Positions 8,540 to 16,566 of a stretch of DNA of 26,630 nt are shown piece after piece. The notes below the pieces were generated by a model. It was not told where the DNA came from, did not search any database, and saw only the letters and a program-made list of their open reading frames with translations. The translations under genes were made by a program, and so were the position numbers. Each line of letters starts with the position of its first letter. Within the stretch, counting starts at the first letter, position 1. The stretch comes from a virus, in the IMG/VR virus record IMGVR_UViG_3300030389_000748, positions 1 through 26,630 of that record; one strand, written 5' to 3'.

Positions 8540-10035
8540 TAGCTATTTGAATTTAATTCATTTGAATACTCAATATCAAAAGTGTATTGTATAAGCAACT
8601 TGTCTTTTTCAATTGTTTTTCTTTCAAAACTTTTGTTTGTTACAACAACCGATTGTTGTTGTCCTGTCAAGATAATCACATTATTTGATTTAAACAAAGA
8701 TTCTAAAAATTGACTTTCTTCTTCTAAAATATATTGCGTTTGCAACCTTGATTTCAATTTTGGTTTTGTGTATAGTGTCCTTGTTCCACCTTGCCAGTTG
8801 TAATAAGCATATTTTGTCCCTGTGTCTAGTGATGGTGTTCCTAGCAATTGACCATAATTCATGCGTTCTGTTTCAATTGTTTCTGTTTGACCAGCATTAA
8901 AATTGTAGTAATCCCACGCACCCAGACTGTTTGTCCACGCAAGTCTAATAATTGGAATATCTTTACAATTAACAGTTGAATCAAATTGTCTCACAAAATA
9001 ATATATTTTGCTTTTTCTAGTTGCACCAGCGTCATCACTTGACAAATAAATTGTGTAATATGAATAATTGGTGTAAACTGGTTGTGCTGGTTGACCATCA
9101 AACACAGCCGTTGCAACACCATTTTTGAAACACGCCCCAGCATATCCGTTTAAATTTGCAGAACCACAGCCACCATAAATGATATATTCGTCATCACTGT
9201 TTGCACTTGATGGAGGTTCACCACCTTGTGTTGATGCGTTTTCAAATGTGTATGTGTTGCCAATTTGACCACCATTTGAACCATAATATTTTAAACACAT
9301 ATAGTTTCCTTCACTGTTGTATGCGTTTTTATTAATAAATGAAATTGTGTGTTCATCATTGTTTTTTGTAATATAATTAATTTCACCAGACAATAAAGAA
9401 CCACCTCCAATTGCTTTATTTAATTTTCTTAAGTCGTCAAAAGATGTGTTGTTGTCTGTTAACAAACTTGACGTTAATCCATTAATTACAAAACCATTGT
9501 CAAGTGGATTTGTAAATGAATTAAAAAGATTAAAAGTTGCCCTTGTTGTTTCAAATGAGATTTGAACATATCCTGTTGTTTCTTCAATTGGTGCTGTTGT
9601 TGACGATGTTGCTTTTTCGTAAGTTGCTTTTATGACTATTGTTTGAACTTGTTCATAGTTTTTACTAAATATTTTAGAAGTGTTATTTATACCAAGTCCA
9701 TGAATTGATTCAGTTGTGTCATCAGCATCAAAAAATGTTGATTGCAATTGTGTGTTGACAATTCCTTTAATATCAAACAGAGCAACAGAATTTGTTGTTG
9801 TTGACGCATTGTTTGGTCTTTGTTTTAATGTTGCCAATAAATTTGAACTTGAAACACTATCTTTATAAACACGCAATATCACTTTGTATTTAAAAAAGCC
9901 AGATATGTCATCAGTTAATTGCACTGATACTGGTGCTATAGGTTGCCAATTTATTGGAATCATTTGGTCATAAATAGATGTTCCAGTGTATGTTGTTGAT
10001 GCGTTTGTTGGTATTTGTATTATTTGTAATCCCAT
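8539..10035 (-). CDS. Distal tail/tail-tip structural protein
   Basis: 498 residues from ATG 10035, 3 bases after the stop of the gp10-like gene. The N-terminal 180 residues look like a beta domain (INWQPIAPVSVQLTDD, FFKYKVILRVYKDS). The centre is Gly/Asn/Ser-rich (residues 260-320; several Cys in GGCGSANLNGYAGACF). Residues 355-395 hold the conserved-looking segment PIIRLAWTNSLGAWDYYNF, followed by QTETIETERMNYGQLL; this pair recurs in tail proteins of Bacteroidetes phages of unknown exact role. It is transcribed directly before the 983-residue hub-like protein and is probably its neighbour in the tail tip. Confidence 0.7.
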   Translation of the reverse strand: MGLQIIQIPTNASTTYTGTSIYDQMIPINWQPIAPVSVQLTDDISGFFKYKVILRVYKDSVSSSNLLATLKQRPNNASTTTNSVALFDIKGIVNTQLQSTFFDADDTTESIHGLGINNTSKIFSKNYEQVQTIVIKATYEKATSSTTAPIEETTGYVQISFETTRATFNLFNSFTNPLDNGFVINGLTSSLLTDNNTSFDDLRKLNKAIGGGSLLSGEINYITKNNDEHTISFINKNAYNSEGNYMCLKYYGSNGGQIGNTYTFENASTQGGEPPSSANSDDEYIIYGGCGSANLNGYAGACFKNGVATAVFDGQPAQPVYTNYSYYTIYLSSDDAGATRKSKIYYFVRQFDSTVNCKDIPIIRLAWTNSLGAWDYYNFNAGQTETIETERMNYGQLLGTPSLDTGTKYAYYNWQGGTRTLYTKPKLKSRLQTQYILEEESQFLESLFKSNNVIILTGQQQSVVVTNKSFERKTIEKDKLLIQYTFDIEYSNELNSNS

Positions 10036-10038
10036 AGT

Positions 10039-10635
10039 TTAAACGAAATATTCTTCTTTTATTAAATTTTCTTTAATGTCTTGTGCATACGCACTTTCTA
10101 AGTTTTGATTCATAGCTTTTAAATTTTTATCTAATGGTATTGAAAAAAAACCTTTTCCAGTTAATCCCTGTCTGTGTATAGATAACGCAATTGCAATTTT
10201 TAAACCCATTCTTGAAATAAAACGCCCCCTTGCGTCTCTAGTGCCTTTGATTCCTTTTTCAATAATCCATTTGTCAATTGCACTTGGTGGAATCATTCCC
10301 ATTCCATCAGATTTTTTTTTAAATGATGGTGTTTTGTTATACCCAAAAATTGATTGTGCAAATTTGCCTTGTGAACCAGTCAATTGTTTTTTCATTGTCA
10401 ATGGTTGTGCATCTTTTGTTTTTGGTTTTTGTCCAGTTCCTTTAACACCAACATCAACAAATCCAGCATAATATGGAAGTGTAAATTCAACAACTGGTTC
10501 TTTTTCAAAGTCACCAATTACTTTTGACTTAATGTCACCAGCTAAATGTTTTGATCCTTTTAGCTTTTTTTTAGCGTCTGCAACTTGTTTTTTTGCAAAT
10601 CCTTGTAAAACCCTAATTGAATTTTCAAACGCCAT
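10039..10635 (-). CDS. HK97 gp10-like neck or tail completion protein
   Basis: 198 residues from ATG 10635, 2 bases after the previous stop. Strongly basic N-terminal helix (LQGFAKKQVADAKKKLKGSKHLAGDIKSKV) followed by a beta part (VVEFTLPYYAGFVDVGVKG) with the Y-x-x-F-V-x-x-G segment typical of gp10-like proteins. Then KKKSDGMGMIPPSAIDKWIIEKGIKGTRDARGRFISR, a segment found in this group in flavobacterial phages, and a C-terminal helix. Proteins of this family join head and tail or complete the tail. Its neighbour at 10638-11132 is a tail-terminator-type protein, which agrees. Confidence 0.65.
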   Translation of the reverse strand: MAFENSIRVLQGFAKKQVADAKKKLKGSKHLAGDIKSKVIGDFEKEPVVEFTLPYYAGFVDVGVKGTGQKPKTKDAQPLTMKKQLTGSQGKFAQSIFGYNKTPSFKKKSDGMGMIPPSAIDKWIIEKGIKGTRDARGRFISRMGLKIAIALSIHRQGLTGKGFFSIPLDKNLKAMNQNLESAYAQDIKENLIKEEYFV

Positions 10636-10637
10636 AC

Positions 10638-11132
10638 TTAAGAATTAAATGTTTGTGGTGAAATACAAAGATTGTTGTCATTATTAACTACAATATTAAA
10701 AGTTCCAACCCACCCAGTCAACATGTTTGCAAATCTTGATGTAAATGGATTTAATGATATTGGAAGTTCAATTTCAGTTCTTGAATCTGCCCAGCTTGTT
10801 GAACTCATTGATTGTCTAAAATTAGCAATTACATCTTTCATGATTTGTAATGTTTCAGAATATGCGTCAGTTTGATTTGAATAGTCCTCAAGTATTCTGT
10901 CAGCAATAATCACATCAAATGAATATGTCAATGTTTGTGTGTCAATTGAAACTGGTTGTGGTTCAACATACATCATTACAAATTGCGTTGCATCAAGTTT
11001 ATCAATGTCAACATCATTCAAACTTCCAGTTTTAAAAAACTTTATTTCAAAATGATTTGTTGCAATTGTGTTAAATGTGTCAATTACATTTCTATATGTT
11101 ACATTGTTTGGTGTGTTATATATTATTGCCAT
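10638..11132 (-). CDS. Tail terminator-like protein
   Basis: 164 residues from ATG 11132; the ATG shares two bases with the TAA that ends the frameshifted tail-chaperone product (TAATG). Layout: an N-terminal helix (NVIDTFNTIATNHFEIKFFKTGSLNDVDIDKLD), two strands (FVMMYVEPQPVSIDTQTLTYSFDVIIADRI), a helix (ETLQIMKDVIANFRQSM) and a last pair of strands ending in VGTFNIVVNNDNNLCIS. This alpha-beta order and length match small tail-terminator proteins, which cap the finished tube. Assigned from pattern and place; no diagnostic motif. Confidence 0.6.
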   Translation of the reverse strand: MAIIYNTPNNVTYRNVIDTFNTIATNHFEIKFFKTGSLNDVDIDKLDATQFVMMYVEPQPVSIDTQTLTYSFDVIIADRILEDYSNQTDAYSETLQIMKDVIANFRQSMSSTSWADSRTEIELPISLNPFTSRFANMLTGWVGTFNIVVNNDNNLCISPQTFNS

Positions 11133-11928
11133 TACGCTATTTGATTTGGATTCATTTGTTGTTTGTCAAGAATAAATTTGTCTTGCTTATAAGACAAAAA
11201 TGTTAATGATTCGTAAAGTTTTAATTCAGTCACTTTTTCCATATTTAAAATGTTTCCATTTGCTAGTTCATATAAAATTGGATACCATCCCCATTTATCT
11301 TGATATCTTTTTTCAGTTGTGATTCTACGTTCATTTGGTTTTCCTTGATTTTGAACTGATTCAGTTCCTCCAAATAATTGTGAAAATCTGTTGAAAGTCG
11401 TTCGCCTAAATGAAAAAAAAAATTTAAAACCCCCAGAACATTGCTCATTGGAAACATCAAAAAGTCATGTTGTTTTTCTGGTGTTGGTTTGTATGGTTCA
11501 ACCTCATATCTTTCAAACCTGTCAACATCACCAATTAATGGTCTATATAATACACACATAATTTTGTGTAAATTATTTATTACATTATCGGCACAATATG
11601 TTTCTAAGTCTATAAATTCACCAGTTGTCATTTCACTCATGTTTGGAATTAATCCGTATTTTTTATTATTAAACAAAACTTGTTTTTCAATTTTGTCATC
11701 TGTGTTTTCAGTGTCAACCATTTTAACAATAATGTCATAAATCTTTTTTAAATCTTTTAATGCCATTTGTTTAACAACTTTTGTTTCTATATTACAAAAG
11801 ATTGAAACACCTTCAATCATTTTTTTTTGTTCACTCTTTTTTGATTCAATCAACGTCATAAATTGTTGATATTGTTTTATGGTGACATCTTTCCAGCTAT
11901 CTGGAACTATAACTTTTAATCTTTCCAT
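11132..11928 (-). CDS. Tail assembly chaperone, long form made by -1 frameshift
   Basis: The first 172 codons are read in the frame of ATG 11928. At a run of ten T (11413-11422) the ribosome or polymerase slips by -1 and reading continues without a stop for 93 codons (SFRRTTFNRFSQLFGG...) to TAA 11132-11134, giving 265 residues. The extra part contains DKWGWYPILYELANGNI and KLYESLTFLSYKQDKF, coherent protein sequence with a conserved-looking W-G-W-Y-P motif. Short and long forms from one start are the hallmark of tail chaperones such as lambda gpG/gpGT, which hold the tape measure during assembly. The TAA overlaps the ATG of the next gene, which supports the long frame being real. Whether slippage is translational or transcriptional cannot be told here. 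Confidence 0.75.
11263..11928 (-). CDS. Tail assembly chaperone, short form
   Basis: 221 residues from ATG 11928, with a late promoter candidate directly in front. Helical protein with the opening PDSWKDVTIKQYQQFMTL, a central SIFCNIETKVVKQMALKDLKKIYDII and TTGEFIDLETYC, and FPMSNVLGVLNFFFHLGERL just at the slip site. This series of segments is common in tail chaperone candidates of Bacteroidetes phages. After the slip site the unshifted frame gives only 49 lysine/glutamine-rich residues (to FYMN), probably a less structured tail. It follows the large terminase and precedes the tail genes, but is not next to the tape measure, which lies about 6.5 kb downstream. Confidence 0.75.
   Translation of the reverse strand: MERLKVIVPDSWKDVTIKQYQQFMTLIESKKSEQKKMIEGVSIFCNIETKVVKQMALKDLKKIYDIIVKMVDTENTDDKIEKQVLFNNKKYGLIPNMSEMTTGEFIDLETYCADNVINNLHKIMCVLYRPLIGDVDRFERYEVEPYKPTPEKQHDFLMFPMSNVLGVLNFFFHLGERLSTDFHNYLEELNQFKIKENQMNVESQLKKDIKINGDGIQFYMN
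11413..11422 (-). other. Slippery run T10 for -1 frameshift
   Basis: On the minus strand the sequence reads AAA followed by ten T and CATTTAGG. In the entry frame the codons are AAT TTT TTT TTT CAT; a -1 slip re-reads as TTT TTT TTT TCA. Downstream, the shifted frame stays open to 11132. I did not find a strong pseudoknot by eye just after it. Confidence 0.75.
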
Positions 11929-11930
11929 TT

Positions 11931-11962
11931 TTTATAAATATAATTTTAATTTTTTTGTCTAA
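11931..11962 (-). promoter_or_regulatory. Candidate late promoter, copy 3 (before tail chaperone)
   Basis: TTAGACAA (11962-11955; two changes from ATAAACAA) and TATAAA (11936-11931), again with exactly 19 bases between RACA-type box and TATAAA, and the same ATATTTATAAAA second box. TATAAA ends only 2 bases before ATG 11928, so a transcript from it would be leaderless or start inside the gene; this is the copy that fits a promoter least well. The upstream box holds the TAG stop of the large terminase. Confidence 0.5.
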
Positions 11963-13134
11963 CTAATATAATACTTTCCACTATATGAAACCATTAATTT
12001 GTTTAATGCAACATATCTTGTTGCGTCTATTATGTGATTATAATGGTCAATAGGTTTATTTGTAATTTGATTGTTTTTATCTTTAATCCATTTATAATTT
12101 CTAAATTCTTTGATTGCGTTTTCACTGTTTTTTGTGATATTAATTTTGTGTCTTTTAAGTATATCAATTCCAATTCTTATTGAATCAGCACCCTTTTTTG
12201 TTGGTTTAATATTAATCCCACCCATTAAAAAAATTTCATGAATTGATTTCGGTTCGCTTGAATCTGCAAATATTTCAGTGCTTCTAGTTATTCCAAGTTT
12301 TTTAATTTTGTTTGCGATGTCTTGATTTGTCAAGCCTTTTTCATAAATTAATTCGTCAATGTATATATCCAAATCATGTTTATAAACTTTTACCAATGCA
12401 GTTGGATCAGCTGAAAACCCAAAGTCAAGACCACAAGAAACCAGTTTTGCGTTTTCTGGAACTTGGTCAATAATATTGAAATTAGTGAAAATTGTTTCTG
12501 TTGCAATACCTCTTTGACCTTGTGCATACACTCTAAACAAATTTGCATCAACATCTTTCAATCTTTCAATTTCATCAATTGTTGCTTTTTCTAAAAACGG
12601 ATTGTCTTTGTATGTTGAAATATGAAAGTCAACATCATCTCTGTTTGCGTCAATTAGGTGTGTATATAACCAATGAAATTGTTCTGATGGATTAAAGTCT
12701 ATTATAATTTTGAATGTTGTTCTAAGTGACAATTGAATAAAATTTTCAAGTGTGAATTGATTGCATTCATTAAGAAAAAGGACAGCACGTTTTCGCCCTC
12801 TAATTTTCATTGAACCATTTTCAACACTTATAAATTCAAAATTGTTTCCGTATAATGTGTAAATATGATTTGACTTGTTGTGAAATCTTTCATCATAAAG
12901 GTTTTCTTTTTTTAATATTTCAAAAAAATCACGCATTGATGAAGAACGCAAACTTGGAAACGTCTGTCTTGCAATTGTAATATATAAATTTTTCCCTTTG
13001 TTTTTATACGCAAACTCAATCAACGCCAAAAGGATTGAATATGTTTTTCCACTTCTAGTTCCACCCTGTAATATACATATTCTCTTTTTACTGTTTTTTA
13101 CATCATAGTATGGTTTCGCCTGTTTCATCATCAA
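11959..13134 (-). CDS. terL: Terminase large subunit
   Basis: 391 residues from ATG 13134 (three ATG codons in a row; 13131 or 13128 are equally possible). The ATP-driven motor and nuclease that packages DNA through the portal. Walker A GGTRSGKT at 24-31, Walker B with catalytic Glu in VLFLNE at 118-123, and a coupling region FNPSEQFHWLYTHL around 147-160. The nuclease domain shows SCGLDFGF (D237), EIFADSSEP (D291) and HYNHIIDATRY (D370), the three acidic clusters of RNase H-like terminase nucleases. The overall form matches the PBSX-type terminase group. It overlaps the small subunit gene by 32 bases. In this genome it is not next to the portal gene. Confidence 0.95.
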   Translation of the reverse strand: MMMKQAKPYYDVKNSKKRICILQGGTRSGKTYSILLALIEFAYKNKGKNLYITIARQTFPSLRSSSMRDFFEILKKENLYDERFHNKSNHIYTLYGNNFEFISVENGSMKIRGRKRAVLFLNECNQFTLENFIQLSLRTTFKIIIDFNPSEQFHWLYTHLIDANRDDVDFHISTYKDNPFLEKATIDEIERLKDVDANLFRVYAQGQRGIATETIFTNFNIIDQVPENAKLVSCGLDFGFSADPTALVKVYKHDLDIYIDELIYEKGLTNQDIANKIKKLGITRSTEIFADSSEPKSIHEIFLMGGINIKPTKKGADSIRIGIDILKRHKINITKNSENAIKEFRNYKWIKDKNNQITNKPIDHYNHIIDATRYVALNKLMVSYSGKYYIS

Positions 13135-13474
13135 TTAAATCATCATATTCTTGTTCAATTTCTGGTTCAGAAATCCAAGATGGTGCGTTTGCACTCACAT
13201 TTACATTTTGATCTGGCAAACCCTCAATTCTGTCAAGGATCTCTTTTATTGCTTTTAATTTGTCATTGTTATTTGAATCATTACTGAATGCAATTTTAAT
13301 TAACATTTTTGCAATAGGTGAACCAAAGTCACCAACACCCCCAAGTGTTTGGTCATGTGTTGACAATAATTCTTTTAATACAGTTGCAACATTTCGCACA
13401 CCTTTTGGTCGCCCTCTTTTTTCTGGTTGATTTGTTGAACTGAATTGAGTTGCTTTGTTTGGAAACTTATTCAT
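13103..13474 (-). CDS. terS: Terminase small subunit-like DNA-binding protein
   Basis: 123 residues from ATG 13474. It sits immediately before the large subunit, with a 32-base overlap, and starts inside the last codon of the second methyltransferase (ATGA). The N-terminus is basic with the KRGRPKGVRN segment (19-28), a DNA-binding or hook-like stretch in small terminase-type proteins. The middle is helical (IAKMLIKIAFSNDSNNNDKLKAIKEILDRIEGLP) and the C-terminus very acidic (EPEIEQEYDDLIDDETGE), probably for contact with the large subunit. It should select phage DNA for packaging. Family assignment rests on place, size and charge pattern. Confidence 0.75.
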   Translation of the reverse strand: MNKFPNKATQFSSTNQPEKRGRPKGVRNVATVLKELLSTHDQTLGGVGDFGSPIAKMLIKIAFSNDSNNNDKLKAIKEILDRIEGLPDQNVNVSANAPSWISEPEIEQEYDDLIDDETGETIL

Positions 13475-14208
13475 AATAAATTATTTATTCTTTGTTCAGC
13501 TATTTTAAAATAGTTTTTATCTAATTCAATACCTATAAAATCTCTGTTTAAATTGCAACATGCAACCCCTGTTGTGCCACTACCCATTGTAAAATCTAAT
13601 ACAGTTTCTAATTCGTTTGTATATGTTTTAATAAGATATTCCATTAATGCAACAGGTTTTTGTGTTGGATGCACTCTATTCAAACCATTACATTCTTTTT
13701 TATCTTTATGATAGTTCAAAATTGATGTCGGAAATTTATCTTTGTAAATTCTTCTTGGTTTTTCTTTGCTATCGAAATTTCCATTTTCACTATGTATTGT
13801 TTTAAAATTCCAATTACTACTGTCTAATATTTTTTTTCTTGGCGTTTTAATTGGATAGTAATTATGTCTTTTATTAGCAAAAATAGATATTATTTCGTGT
13901 TGCTTCATTGGTCTATATTTCACACTACTGGCACCAACACCACGTTCCTTGTTCCATATCCAATCATATTTGTAGTTTTTTATATTTGACATTCTCAAAT
14001 GACTTGAAAATGGTTCTGAACCAAATAAAACAATAGCACCATTTGGTTTTATTATTCTATTTAATTGTTTCCACATTAAATCAAAAGGTATAATACTATC
14101 CCATTTACAAGCTGTTGTTCCATAAGGCGGATCAGTAATAATTGCATCAACACTTTTATCTTTAATTGACTTCATTATTTCTAAACAATCACCATTGTAT
14201 AATTGCAT
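13471..14208 (-). CDS. DNA methyltransferase (beta class, DPPY)
   Basis: 245 residues from ATG 14208. Transfers a methyl group from S-adenosylmethionine to adenine N6 or cytosine N4 in DNA. Catalytic motif DPPY at 26-29 comes before the SAM-binding motif FTMGSGTTG at 206-214, the beta-class order. Other family marks are NGDCLEIMKSI at 5-15, the HPTQKPVALMEYLI block at 180-193 and FIGIELD at 224-230. It lacks a separate target-recognition domain, so the target is short or set by the region 90-170. No restriction enzyme gene is beside it; it could protect phage DNA from host restriction or mark it for packaging. The stop overlaps the start of the small terminase gene. Confidence 0.9.
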   Translation of the reverse strand: MQLYNGDCLEIMKSIKDKSVDAIITDPPYGTTACKWDSIIPFDLMWKQLNRIIKPNGAIVLFGSEPFSSHLRMSNIKNYKYDWIWNKERGVGASSVKYRPMKQHEIISIFANKRHNYYPIKTPRKKILDSSNWNFKTIHSENGNFDSKEKPRRIYKDKFPTSILNYHKDKKECNGLNRVHPTQKPVALMEYLIKTYTNELETVLDFTMGSGTTGVACCNLNRDFIGIELDKNYFKIAEQRINNLL

Positions 14209-14241
14209 ATCATTCCGTTTTTATACCGATTTATTAATCTA

Positions 14242-15693
14242 TTATAATTTAGTTGCCTTTTGTCCTGTAAACTGTTCCCATCTTTCTATAATTACATCAC
14301 AGTATTTAGTATCTAATTCCATGCCATAACAAACTCTATTTGTTTTTTCACAAGCTATTAATGTTGAACCACTACCAAGAAATGGTTCTATTACTTTTTT
14401 CTTGCTACTTGTTTTTATTATTCGTTCCATCATTTCTACTGGTTTTGGTGTAGCGTGGTTGTGTCTTTCTTTCCCTTTTACTCTTTCATAGTTCCAAACA
14501 TCAGTCATATTATCGTGTGTATTATTAAAGTATGTTCTCGTATCATAAAACGCTTTTTTTAATTCTTCGTATTCTTTTTTTAATTCTTTATATTCTTTTT
14601 TGAAAGCATTTATATTGTTTTCTTTACAATAATTTTTCCAAGAATTATATACTTCTTTTGTGGGCATTCCCCATTGTGATTTATCAAACCAATGGCAACC
14701 ACTATTTTCACTATGTCCTGCAATTTTTTTAAACTCTTTAATTGTTAATTTAGATTTGTTTTTTTCTTCTTTTAAATAATTAACCATAAAATCCCACCCT
14801 TCCCAATAATTATCTGCATTATTATTAAATCCTTGTTCACCTATCATAAAAAACAAACACCTTTCTGATACTGTTGGATACATTCTGTGTTGTTCGCTTG
14901 ACATACCCATTCCGTGTCCTTTATTCCAAACTATCTCATTTCTAAAAGTTAAGCGTTCTGTGTCTTTTAATAGTGAATACCACAAACGCCACAAGTCCTC
15001 AGCATTGCCCCAAATATAACAAGAACCATTATCATCTAAATAAGGTCTAAATGTTTTAAACCATTCTAATTGGAAAGTGTCTAATTTCTGTTTATATAGG
15101 TTATCATTTAATACGCCATCTTTTTCTTTGCCCATTCCATAAGGGGGATCAGCGTGTAATAATTCTGCTTTATCTCCATTCATTAACTTTTCAACATCAC
15201 TTTCTTTTGTGCTATCTCCACACATTAATCTGTGCTTTCCTAGTTGCCAAACATCACCAAGTTTTACTCTGCTTTCTTTTACTTCTGGAATATGGTCATC
15301 TTCTGTGTTGCCCTCTGTAATTTTATCAATATTAATATCAAGGTCAATATGCTTAAAACCCCAGTCAACAAGTTCATCAATGTCAAAATGGTTTGCAAGT
15401 AAATCAAAATCAAACTCACCACCAGATTTGTTTAATCTAATATTCAATTCTTTTTCTTGTTTTTTGTTTAATTCTAATACCACACAAGGAATGTTTTCTG
15501 TTTCCATTTCTTGCAACACTTTAAATCTTTGATGTCCACCGATAATTGTTCCATCAAAATTTATTATTATTGGATCAACAAGACCAAAATTTTCAATTGA
15601 TTTTTTAAGGTCATTATATTGTTTAGTTGAAATTTGTCTTGGATTATATTCAGAAGGTTTTAAATCCTTTGCTTTTTTATTAGTTATTTTCAT
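14242..15693 (-). CDS. ParB-like domain fused to DNA methyltransferase
   Basis: 483 residues from ATG 15693, overlapping the HNH gene by ATGA. Residues 1-105 form a ParB/sulfiredoxin-type domain (LKPSEYNPRQ, SIENFGLVDPIIIN, GGHQR at 52-56). From about 142 a beta-class DNA methyltransferase follows: LGKHRLMCGDS at 151-161, catalytic DPPYG at 182-186, HATPKPVEMMERII at 413-426 and SAM motif EPFLGSGST at 436-444. A 60-residue stretch near 300-385 is lysine-rich, with a near-exact tandem repeat KEYKELKKEYEELKK, which probably is a flexible arm. Such fusions are common in phages and prophages; the ParB part may act as a nuclease or nucleotide-binding clamp. With its neighbour it gives this small phage two methyltransferases. 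Confidence 0.9.
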   Translation of the reverse strand: MKITNKKAKDLKPSEYNPRQISTKQYNDLKKSIENFGLVDPIIINFDGTIIGGHQRFKVLQEMETENIPCVVLELNKKQEKELNIRLNKSGGEFDFDLLANHFDIDELVDWGFKHIDLDINIDKITEGNTEDDHIPEVKESRVKLGDVWQLGKHRLMCGDSTKESDVEKLMNGDKAELLHADPPYGMGKEKDGVLNDNLYKQKLDTFQLEWFKTFRPYLDDNGSCYIWGNAEDLWRLWYSLLKDTERLTFRNEIVWNKGHGMGMSSEQHRMYPTVSERCLFFMIGEQGFNNNADNYWEGWDFMVNYLKEEKNKSKLTIKEFKKIAGHSENSGCHWFDKSQWGMPTKEVYNSWKNYCKENNINAFKKEYKELKKEYEELKKAFYDTRTYFNNTHDNMTDVWNYERVKGKERHNHATPKPVEMMERIIKTSSKKKVIEPFLGSGSTLIACEKTNRVCYGMELDTKYCDVIIERWEQFTGQKATKL

Positions 15694-15962
15694 CTGTTAA
15701 GTTTTTTTTTCAAATCTATTAATGCGTAAACCTGTTGACATACATATTCAAGGTGTTTAATTCTGCAATACATATTAAATAAAGAATCACTTTCAGCTTT
15801 TATGTGACAATCTCTACACAAACACATTATGTTTTCAATAAAGTCTTTTTCTTTTTTACTTCCAAATTTTGATTGTTTTTCTATGTGATGAATGTCAACG
15901 CCTGTTGAATTACACATTTCGCATGGAATCCAGTCGCCCTCACCATATCCAAAAAAATCCAT
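15690..15962 (-). CDS. HNH endonuclease
   Basis: 90 residues from ATG 15962 (MDFFGYGEGDWIPCEMC), which lies 7 bases past the preceding stop. An in-frame TTG at 15986 would add 8 residues but overlaps the upstream gene; the ATG fits the family start better. Cys pairs C14/C17 and C49/C52 probably hold a structural zinc; DIHHI at 23-27 gives the catalytic His pair, and ENIMCLCRDCH at 43-53 the Asn and final His. It is a small beta-beta-alpha-metal nuclease. HNH proteins next to terminase genes can take part in DNA packaging, but here two methyltransferase genes separate them; recombination or a homing-like role is also possible. Confidence 0.85.
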   Translation of the reverse strand: MDFFGYGEGDWIPCEMCNSTGVDIHHIEKQSKFGSKKEKDFIENIMCLCRDCHIKAESDSLFNMYCRIKHLEYVCQQVYALIDLKKKLNR

Positions 15963-15969
15963 GTAATTT

Positions 15970-16143
15970 TTAGTGTATCTTTTCAAAACTTTTGTGAAAT
16001 AAATAATTGTCTTTATATCCGTAAACCAAAAATTTGCCTTTACAATTGCAACACTTTCCGTTTTTAATTAAAAATGTGTTTACACACCTACAACAAAATC
16101 TGAATATTTGATTATCAGACTTTTTATTCGCAACTTTTTTCAT
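15970..16143 (-). CDS. Zinc-ribbon microprotein, 57 aa
   Basis: ATG 16143 to TAA 15970. Sequence MKKVANKKSDNQIFRFCCRC...KCCNCKGKF: two Cys clusters, FCCRC and CCNCKGK, spaced like a rubredoxin-type zinc ribbon. It overlaps the end of the 120-residue gene by 20 bases and stops 7 bases before the HNH start. Basic N-terminus, suggesting nucleic acid contact. No named family recognised; small zinc-ribbon proteins of this kind are frequent among early phage genes. Confidence 0.75.
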   Translation of the reverse strand: MKKVANKKSDNQIFRFCCRCVNTFLIKNGKCCNCKGKFLVYGYKDNYLFHKSFEKIH

Positions 16144-16486
16144 AAATCTTTTTTAAATTGTGTATTGTTTTTTGGTTACAAGAACCACAACTTGACCACT
16201 TTGCATTTGTTTCAAAGACCCCTCTATATAAAACATTTAACGCTGTTTTTTGGTCAGTTGTGATTCGTTGTGTTTTGTCAATTTCTGGAATAATAGATTC
16301 ATAAACTTTTTTTTCATCATTTGTAAATGGTCTAATATTTTTAAAATTTGGATATAGGTCATTTAATTTTTTTCGTCTTTCTTCACATCCACAAGAATCA
16401 CCAAACAACATTTTAACACCTTTTTTGATTCCTGTTTTTGTTGTTATAGAATCAATTAAATCTCCTAAGCCTTTATTTTTTTTCAT
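16124..16486 (-). CDS. Conserved phage protein with Cys pairs, 120 aa
   Basis: 120 residues from ATG 16486, overlapping the 27-residue membrane gene by ATGA. It begins GLGDLIDSITTKTGIKKGVKMLF, followed by DSCGCEERRKKLNDLYPNF and ends with a second pair, SCGSCNQKTIHNLKKIYE. This arrangement (start GLGD..I...TGIKK, CGCE.RR..LN, late C..C) is one I have seen in many Bacteroidetes phages without an assigned function. The four cysteines could bind a zinc ion across the two halves. Its place between the sigma-like gene and the HNH gene puts it in the early or middle region. Confidence 0.8.
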   Translation of the reverse strand: MKKNKGLGDLIDSITTKTGIKKGVKMLFGDSCGCEERRKKLNDLYPNFKNIRPFTNDEKKVYESIIPEIDKTQRITTDQKTALNVLYRGVFETNAKWSSCGSCNQKTIHNLKKIYEKSCE

Positions 16487-16566
16487 ATTGCAAATGTAAA
16501 TCCAATTATTAATAAAATTAAAATTGTTGTCACAATTATTGTTTCAATTATTTCTTCATAATTCAT
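16483..16566 (-). CDS. Tiny membrane protein, 27 aa
   Basis: ATG 16566 to TGA 16483 gives MNYEEIIETIIVTTILILLIIGF... with one clear transmembrane helix (residues about 7-26). The start overlaps the end of the sigma-like gene and the stop overlaps the next ATG (ATGA), so the 70 bases between the two larger genes are fully used. Such tight overlap on both sides is the main evidence. Function unknown; single-pass membrane peptides in phages can affect superinfection or membrane potential. Confidence 0.6.
   Translation of the reverse strand: MNYEEIIETIIVTTILILLIIGFTFAI

Noticed and set aside
15963-15986. TTG starts that extend the HNH, sigma-like (17149) and initiator (18673) genes
   Set aside because: ATG starts a few codons later match the usual protein beginnings and overlap neighbours less.
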